Shown here in pieces: positions 10,208-15,175 of a stretch of 15,175 nt of DNA. The number at the start of each line of letters is the position of its first letter. Within the stretch, counting starts at the first letter, position 1. The stretch lies in assembly GCA_000827265.1 (NCBI GenBank), contig KN834938.1, positions 9,059-24,233 on the forward strand, read 5' to 3'. The DNA is from Collybiopsis luxurians FD-317 M1 (taxonomy: Eukaryota > Basidiomycota > Agaricomycetes > Agaricales > Omphalotaceae). The translations under genes and the position numbers were made by a program. Below the pieces are notes generated by a model. It saw only the letters and a program-made list of their open reading frames with translations. It made no database searches and had not been told where the DNA came from.

Positions 10208-11119
10208 TCAATACTTCGCATCCAACTTGAACGTATTTGGGACAATTTCAATCCAATAACTAAAGGAAAAACGTTTGTGTACATTCCAATCAAGTCGAGG
10301 AAAAAAGACCTACCCATCGGGATCCAAGATAAACGCAATGTGCCTCATCTTCCCGTCTTGGGGTCTCTTCTTGAACGGGACATTGAGCGATTCAAAGCGG
10401 GCGCAAGCTGTTTCAACGTTGTCTACGGTGATGGCGATGTGCCCAAACCCTTTACCGGGTTCAGAGTTCCCGGACGCGTAGCCAGCGAAAGAGGGATCAG
10501 ACTCGGTTCCGTGATTGTGTGTTAGTTCGAGCACGCCTGTTGTTAGTAAGAGGATTGACGGGTATTGGAACGTCCATGATTGATGACGGAGAGCCGTGCG
10601 GATCGAATATAACGAGGCGGGATGAATTCGTGAGAGAGGGATTCCACATTCAGGTAAGCAAGTGAGAATCAGTCACTCCATGAGCGGCCACGATCTTGAC
10701 GGCTCATGCCCAATGAAACGGAACGTACCCTCCCTAGTAAACCGATCCTTGTTTTTATCCTCATCAGACATGCCCTTGTAGTCTTGCCCATTGTCGAAGG
10801 CGAGGAAATACAGGGTGAAATCGCCCATATTCATTTCTGTAAATAGCGTAATTGGCATTGAGATACCACGGTCTGAATACGGACACGGTGCTGACCCGAC
10901 AAAAGGTCCATGCCTATAACCTAATAGAAATTTTTAGTACCAAGAGATAGATGTAAAAGGCTGTTCGTACCTCCGTATAAAACTTGAGAGAGACCTTTGG
11001 GTCCTTAACACGGATCATGGTATGGTTGAACTTTGAATGTAAATAGGTCTTCTACTAGTGCTATTCGATTTCTGAGGGCCATTTACCTTAAAGCTGGATG
11101 TTTCTGCTGTGCGAGGCAT
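10208..11119 (-). CDS. GLO1: Glyoxalase I (lactoylglutathione lyase), 166 aa, 6 exons
   Basis: The enzyme isomerises the hemithioacetal of methylglyoxal and glutathione to S-lactoylglutathione, the first step of cytosolic methylglyoxal detoxification. Exons on the minus strand: 11119-11087, 11030-10971, 10920-10896, 10836-10729, 10536-10314 and 10259-10208. The introns are 56, 50, 59, 192 and 54 nt, and all reading phases close. Family landmarks occur in order: [78 protein letters not shown]. The expected metal ligands are His14 (Gln in the human enzyme, His in bacterial forms), Glu79, His108 and Glu154, all present. The length matches a single-unit glyoxalase I rather than the fused two-domain yeast form. 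Exon 3 is only 25 nt. The N-terminus has no targeting signal. It is divergently oriented to the P450, with an 804-nt gap between start codons; no functional link is shown. Confidence 0.95.
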
Positions 11120-11923
11120 TCTGGATAATGAGAAATATGAGAGAAAGAAGCAAAGAGCGCTAAGCTGCGTTGAAGTGATATCATCGATTAGACCAAGATT
11201 AGACGGCCCGCGAAAGCCCGACGGGATCACCAACCATCAATGCCGCCTGTCGTCCGCATGCTTTCTGTCGTGGACCTCGATGGCCAGAGGTTTAAGATCT
11301 GGAATGAACAGGATGCCTGGTTGTAAACCGAACTTGCAAGACGGGACATATCAAAAGATTGGATCAGACAGTAGACCAGCTCCCCTGGCATTCCTGACCT
11401 TTGGTGTTTTTCTTTTCTGACCCGTTTCTCGCGCCCTGGATGGTCCGATGGAAAGGTGGGTCGGTTAAGTGTGTCTAATTTCAAAGATACGGAAGATAAC
11501 CTATCGGACGGTCAGCCACGTCGTAACCTCTGCAGGGCACATAAGTAATAGTGTCCATTTCTACGGCTGTCCATCATATCTCCACGCATTTTTGAATACC
11601 TTGAATACCTTGACGTATTTTGGTACGTTTATCTCGTACATGGTGACGAGATCAGCATTATGGTCTCGCCCTCAAGATCATTCTAACATTTTTTCTAATT
11701 AAAGGTTTTCTATCCATAGCCATGATCCGGGCAGCGAAACAAACCATTGAAAGTTCCTGAACCTTTCGTTCGTAGCCTTCGTTCCATGCGGTTGCTGTGA
11801 AAGACAAGTGAAAGACCCTCTTTTCGATTAGCTAACGGAACCTAATAGTAGGTAAGCGGGTTATGACGCGCCCCCTCAGTCAAGATCCTTCCGAACCCGG
11901 TTCTATAAAATTCGCCTACGACA
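11120..11923. other. Divergent intergenic region between glyoxalase I and the P450
   Basis: Both flanking genes read outward from this 804-nt region, so it should hold both promoters. No gene is supported inside. A TATA box lies at its right end. I see no clear TATA box for glyoxalase I, which would fit a housekeeping-type promoter, though absence by eye is weak evidence. Confidence 0.5.
11904..11910 (+). promoter_or_regulatory. TATA box of the P450 gene
   Basis: TATAAAA starts 20 nt before the first in-frame ATG at 11924 and 53 nt before the next one at 11957. If transcription starts about 30 nt downstream of the box, as usual for a TATA promoter, the message would begin after the first ATG, which favours the second one. 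Confidence 0.5.
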
Positions 11924-13909
11924 ATGCTTGACCCCTGTGCATTCGATTCCTTTGAAATGCTCAACCTTGTTATACTCGCAGCTTCCCTTGCTGTCATCGT
12001 CAAGTTGGTGTCGCTTGGACGCCAATATAAGAACATCCCTGGTCCTTTTCTCTCCCGCTATAGTTCTATCCCTCTCGCTTTCCATTCTCGTGGAGGAAAA
12101 CGGGCCCTTTACGTCGACTCCCTTCACCAAAAATACGGGCCTCTCGTACTAATTGCACCTAATAACATCTCCTGCTCTCATCCAGATGCGATCAACGTAG
12201 TCTACGCCCAGGGCGACAACGCTCTTCCCAAGTCCGATTTCTACAAGGCCTTCGTCATGGACGGGACGCCCAACTTGTTCAACACCCAGGATCGTATGGA
12301 GCATGCAAAGAGGCGAAAGGCCTTGGCGCACCCTCTGAGCTATCGCAGTGTCAAGGAGATGGAGGACTGGGTTACGGTCAACATGTTCAAGCTCGTAGCT
12401 AATCTAGACAAGCTGTGCAGTACTAAATCTACCTCGCATGAAGACTCGATGGATAACCAGGCACGCGCCAATGGACTTGGATTGGGGGCGGAGATACCTG
12501 GACGGGCTTCAGGGTCCAAACAGAGTGGTGGGATCAATATTCATGCTTGGTTTAATTGCTTCACATTCGACGTTATATCCGACCTCGCCTTTGGTCAATC
12601 GCTCGGAATGCTCGATAGAGGAACCGATGTTCTTCCCATTGCGACCTCATCCAGTCGAATGGTCAACAACTTGGGAGTTGCAGCAATGATTGGTTTACGA
12701 GGGCGGGCGGCAGCGTTTTTAGGTTTGTTTCCGGAACTCGTGGGATTTGGAAGAACTGGAATGATGATAAGGTGGCTCTTGACAAATTTCTGGCCTGACC
12801 CGCTTATCCGGAAGGGATTGAGTAGCAGCGACGTGAGTTCATGTTCGGGATTTCGGGCTTTCACGATGACCATCGCTTATCTGATTTCACAGATGCTTTC
12901 CGATATCGCGACCAAATGCGTCCGAAGAAGACTATCTCCCTCGGACGACATAAGCCAAATCGCCCGCGATGACCTGTTGAACCGGCTTGTGAATGAGATC
13001 AAGAAGAGCGAGGGGCACAGTGATACCACACAGGCTTCGGTGTACGAGAGAATTGTGGTAACTGAGGCGATGTTGCTGCTGTAAGTGAAATATGTTCATT
13101 TTCCTCTGTATAATATCGAATGGCACCAACAATATTGCAGGTCGGCGGGATCCGATACTACGGCGGACTCGGCCGCGGCCATCATGTGGTATATCCTTGC
13201 AAATAAGTCTGTTTACGATCGTCTCATGGCTGAACTTGACGAGAATGTCGGGATTTTGTCGCAAGAATTTGCTGCGGCTGACGAGCTACCGAAACATGAT
13301 CAGGTCAGTGCAAAGTATTAACGGGAAGAAGAATCTTTCTCCATTCAAAGCTTACCCTTTTTCTCCTTATTAGGTGAAATCACTGCCATACCTCAACGCG
13401 ACCATCCAAGAGGCTCTCCGCATGTTTGCGACTAACTCTTTCGGGTTACCGAGAGTCGTGTCGAACTCTTCGAAGCCTGTTATGTTATTGGGACAGAGAA
13501 TCTTGCCTGGTACTCAGTTGAGCGTTCCGGCGTATACGATTCAACGAGATGTCAATATTTGGGGAGAAGACGCAAATGAGTTTAAGGTGGAACGTTGGCT
13601 TCACGACGCGGACACTTCGCTGCATGTGAAGAAAGGAGATCCGAAGCATCTTTTGACGTTTGGAGTTGGGCCTCGTATGTGTATCGGGAAAAAGTGGGTG
13701 GTTCGTTTCATTTTGGTGACTTTGACACGAGTTTACTCACGAAATTGGTATAAATGGATAGTTTGGCTAATATGCAACTGCAGCTCCTGATTGCGACTAT
13801 TCTCCTACGCTACAAGCTGGAGCTGTGCGATCCGGAGGAAGATTTGGAGGCGATAGAGGGATTTATGAATAAACCGGTTAAAGTAATGATTAATATTACG
13901 CGTAGATAG
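11924..13909 (+). CDS. Cytochrome P450 monooxygenase, 575 aa, 5 exons
   Basis: A haem-thiolate monooxygenase that would insert oxygen from O2 into an organic substrate, using electrons from P450 reductase at the ER membrane. Exons: 11924-12832, 12893-13080, 13141-13303, 13374-13693 and 13762-13909; the introns are 60, 60, 70 and 68 nt. An N-terminal hydrophobic anchor (LVILAASLAVIVKLV) is followed by the proline hinge IPGPF. The I-helix oxygen-activation motif AGSDTT is at 368-373, the K-helix ExxR at Glu433-Arg436 (QEALR), the PERF-like FKVERW at 490-495, and the haem loop FGVGPRMCIG with ligand Cys523. The protein closes normally (...VKVMINITRR). The first intron is a multiple of three with no stop, so reading through it adds 20 residues without breaking the frame. 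The true start may be Met12 (11957), giving 564 aa. The general look is that of fungal P450s annotated as benzoate 4-monooxygenase or pisatin demethylase-like; the substrate cannot be told. No other biosynthetic gene is adjacent. Confidence 0.93.
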
Positions 13910-13959
13910 AATACTAAGGACATCTTAATTGTGTAGTTGTCGCAGATATAATGAGAATC

Positions 13960-14273
13960 AGTGTACGTATTTACGATTTAACTGTAAAGAGACAATGAAG
14001 GACTTAAAGTAGCCAAGCGTGAGAGGCGGCATCGCGCCCTTCTCGACGTCGGCGCCTCTTCGTCCGGCAGCCCATTCGGCATTATTCGTCGGTAAATAGC
14101 CGACCTCGGGCTTTTTAGCCACCCACCGGGAAACGCCAAAACTAAAACTAGCTTCTTCTTCGGCCTCGGCATTGATTGCTGAAAGAGTTACAAATAATGA
14201 CCAAGCTGGGAATTGAACCCAGGTCCCTGCCACTTTCCAGGGACAGTGCTCTAACCAACTGAGCTACTCAACC
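13960..14273 (-). repeat. Probable tRNA-derived SINE (tRNA-like head plus body)
   Basis: Read on the minus strand, the 75-nt head at 14273-14199 has a box A (TAGCTCAGTTGG, 14266-14255) and a box B (GGTTCAATTCC, 14219-14209), a perfect D stem GCTC/GAGC and a perfect T stem CTGGG/CCCAG. The acceptor stem is mostly wobble pairs. The anticodon arm is replaced by a 7-bp hairpin, GTCCCTG/CAGGGAC, so it is not a working tRNA. A GC-rich body follows (GCCGAGGCCGAAGAAG..., CGCCGACGTCGAG) and returns to AT-rich DNA near 13960. Head, unrelated body and AT-rich end are the layout of a tRNA-derived SINE. The left boundary is a guess, and I could not find a clear target-site duplication. An open frame on this strand (14233-13958) is probably incidental. 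Confidence 0.6.
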
Positions 14274-14280
14274 TTCTTAG

Positions 14281-14617
14281 TTCAACAGATGTGGCTTCAC
14301 ATTACACACATCTAACACTCCCCTGAAGCCACAATCCATTCACACATGGACTTTTAATGACATCATTGATGGACTCAACCTGGCCATGGATCGCAAAGGA
14401 TTTCAGGGGAGCTGGGGGAGTGGTAGAATCGATGTTAGAGAGCCCTCTTCAGGAAAAGTTGTTGTTGACAGACAGCTGGCTGGTTCTGCATACAGTCAAG
14501 GGCTCTATCAGGTCAATGTCGCAGATGATTTAGATAATGAACTCACCGTTTCCCCTACATCCTCAAAACTTGGCTTGGACTGGACTTATGTCCTTGCATC
14601 CTCCAGTCATTCTCGTT
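14281..14617 (+). pseudogene. Fragment of a Ty1-copia polyprotein, gag-pre-integrase-like
   Basis: One frame stays open from 14281 until it is cut by the LTR at 14618. It has the pattern of the gag-pre-integrase part of copia polyproteins: a run of short hydrophobic turns (FNDIIDGLNLAMDRKGF), then GRIDVREPSSGKVVVDRQL, then the usual GLYQV. The region that should follow, ending in the WHRRLGH-type zinc site, is absent. It is therefore a truncated relic in the opposite orientation to the copia element on its right. The family call is by motif shape only. This open frame overlaps the polypurine-tract-like junction at 14290-14333, so one of the two readings there may be accidental. Confidence 0.4.
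14290..14333 (-). mobile_element. Copia-like polypurine tract / LTR start inside a hairpin
   Basis: On the minus strand this reads TGTGGCTTCA, then GGGGAG (the polypurine tract), then TGTTAGATG... (an LTR start at 14317), then TGAAGCCACA. The two 10-nt outer arms are perfect reverse complements. The core GGGGAGTGTTAGAT is identical to the junction of the copia element at 15002. It probably marks the 3' end of a second, otherwise unrecognised copia-type element. No matching LTR end is visible to the left, where the tRNA-like element begins. Confidence 0.5.
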
Positions 14618-15002
14618 TGTTAATTCTATAGTTCTACGTTAGTACACGATAACCTCAGAACGTAGGAGAAGTCCTCCTTTAATTACCTATAGTTCTACGT
14701 TAGTACATGATAACTATAGATACGTGAGTATATAGGAAAATATATGAATGAAGAAATACATACCCTCAGAACATAGGAGAAGTCCTGAGGGCAGAAACAA
14801 TAATCGTATGTTATATATATATTTGGATAGATAGGAAAAATAGATAGAAGGGAAAATAGAAACACGGAACCATACTTATGAAACGACTGTGCAAAGATAT
14901 CCGCACGGAGGCTAATCCTGAATCCAAGGATCCCGTTCCTCAGGACACCGACACAACCATGTGATACGATGCGTCTACACGTCCGAAGACCCTGATCTAA
15001 CA
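14618..15002 (-). mobile_element. 3' LTR of a Ty1-copia retrotransposon (385 bp)
   Basis: On the minus strand the LTR opens TGTTAGATCAGGG at 15002, directly after the polypurine tract GGGGGAG, and closes ...GAATTAACA at 14618. The TGTTA/TAACA termini are inverted as expected. It follows the RNase H coding end of the same element. The base pairs just outside are TCGTT at 14613-14617, the candidate target-site duplication; its partner lies beyond the window. The interior is AT-rich and contains two pairs of short direct repeats. It interrupts the plus-strand copia fragment, so this element is the younger insertion. Confidence 0.75.
14626..14786. repeat. Two interleaved direct-repeat pairs within the LTR
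   Basis: Repeat X is 28 nt at 14626-14653 and 14687-14714 (CTATAGTTCTACGTTAGTAC...), with one mismatch. Repeat Y is 23 nt at 14653-14675 and 14764-14786 (CCTCAGAAC...AGGAGAAGTCCT), with one mismatch. X and Y abut in the first copy. Repeats of this kind in a U3 region can be enhancer-like, but that is inference. Confidence 0.8.
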
Positions 15003-15020
15003 CTCCCCCTGGTGTCCTGA
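14940..15020. repeat. 10-bp inverted repeat bracketing the copia polypurine tract / LTR start
   Basis: TCAGGACACC at 14940-14949 and GGTGTCCTGA at 15011-15020 are perfect reverse complements separated by 61 nt that include the polypurine tract and the LTR start. In RNA they would form a stem with the primer tract near its base. The same layout with a different stem sequence occurs at 14290-14333. Confidence 0.75.
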
Positions 15021-15175
15021 TACCACCAGTTCAACCCTAGAGCGGAGACAATCCGACGATGCTTGTCTTTTGACAGGGATTTTGTCATGATATCGGCCAG
15101 ATTCTGAGAGGTGTCAATAGGATGGATGGCCACTAGACCCCGAGAGACAATGTCGCGAATAAAGTGGTAACGAAT
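14975..15175 (-). CDS. Ty1-copia polyprotein C-terminus (RNase H end), partial
   Basis: The minus-strand frame enters from the right edge and runs 66 codons to a stop at 14975, which lies inside the LTR. It shows the hallmark end of copia RNase H: RYHFIRDIVSRGLVAIHPID, then NLADIMTKSLSKDKHR, then ALGLNWWYQDTRGSV. In this family RNase H removes the RNA strand during reverse transcription and leaves the polypurine-tract primer, which is seen immediately downstream. The frame continues through the tract and the first 28 nt of the LTR, a common arrangement. There is no internal stop or frameshift in the visible part, so this copy may be young. The rest of pol lies outside the window. Confidence 0.88.
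   Translation of the reverse strand: MRYHFIRDIVSRGLVAIHPIDTSQNLADIMTKSLSKDKHRRIVSALGLNWWYQDTRGSVRSGSSDV

Noticed and set aside
10537..10728. A hidden extra exon in the long glyoxalase I intron
   Set aside because: The flanking residues (FTREG then VLELTHN) join exactly as in other glyoxalases, so no coding sequence is missing.
11120..13909. A biosynthetic gene cluster around the P450
   Set aside because: Only glyoxalase I and transposon sequence are adjacent; no synthase, transporter or regulator is present in the window.
13958..14233. 91-residue minus-strand open frame (MAGTWVQFPAWS...)
   Set aside because: It starts inside the tRNA-like head and runs through the SINE-like body. Its opening residues are simply translated T-arm sequence, so it is probably not a gene, although similar translations may appear in databases as hypothetical proteins.
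14199..14273. A functional tRNA gene
   Set aside because: No placement gives a proper 5-bp anticodon stem with U at position 33. The TGG (Pro) and GGA (Ser) readings both fail on stem pairing, and the acceptor stem is mostly wobble pairs.

Overview
The window looks like a stretch of nuclear genome from a basidiomycete fungus, most likely a mushroom-forming Agaricomycete. The gene models need many short GT-AG introns (47-98 nt, with one of 192 nt). The products are typical of such genomes: small secreted cysteine-rich proteins, a microsomal P450, a glyoxalase I and Ty1-copia retrotransposon remnants. Nothing prokaryotic is visible (no operons, Shine-Dalgarno sites or CRISPR). The organism assignment is inference from gene style, not from a species marker.

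Layout. 1-3032: mostly uninterpretable AT-rich DNA with one short AAAAT microsatellite. 3033-3406 (+): a three-exon gene for a 78-residue secreted protein with eight cysteines. 4824-5791 (-) and 8276-9263 (-): two same-strand paralogues with the same four-exon structure. Each encodes a secreted protein of about 256-259 residues with a six-cysteine, knottin-spaced motif followed by a cysteine-free domain I do not recognise. The copy at 8276-9263 has a damaged second splice donor. Between them, at about 6230-7120, lie two diverged arms of a large inverted repeat. 10208-11119 (-): a complete six-exon glyoxalase I with all four metal ligands. 11924-13909 (+): a complete five-exon cytochrome P450, divergently oriented to glyoxalase I.

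13960-15175 is a pile-up of mobile DNA. It holds a tRNA-like pol III promoter unit with a GC-rich body (probably a tRNA-derived SINE), a second copia-type polypurine-tract/LTR junction, a piece of a plus-strand copia polyprotein, and the end of a minus-strand Ty1-copia element (RNase H C-terminus plus a 385-bp LTR) that runs off the right edge.

Functional links. Glyoxalase I (methylglyoxal detoxification) and the P450 (oxidation of small molecules) are individually clear, but nothing shows that they share a pathway. The three secreted proteins suggest that the left two-thirds of the window is an accessory region rich in lineage-specific secreted genes. No single new multi-gene system is evident. 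The most novel items are the knottin-motif paralogue pair and the inverted repeats that bracket both copia polypurine-tract/LTR junctions.
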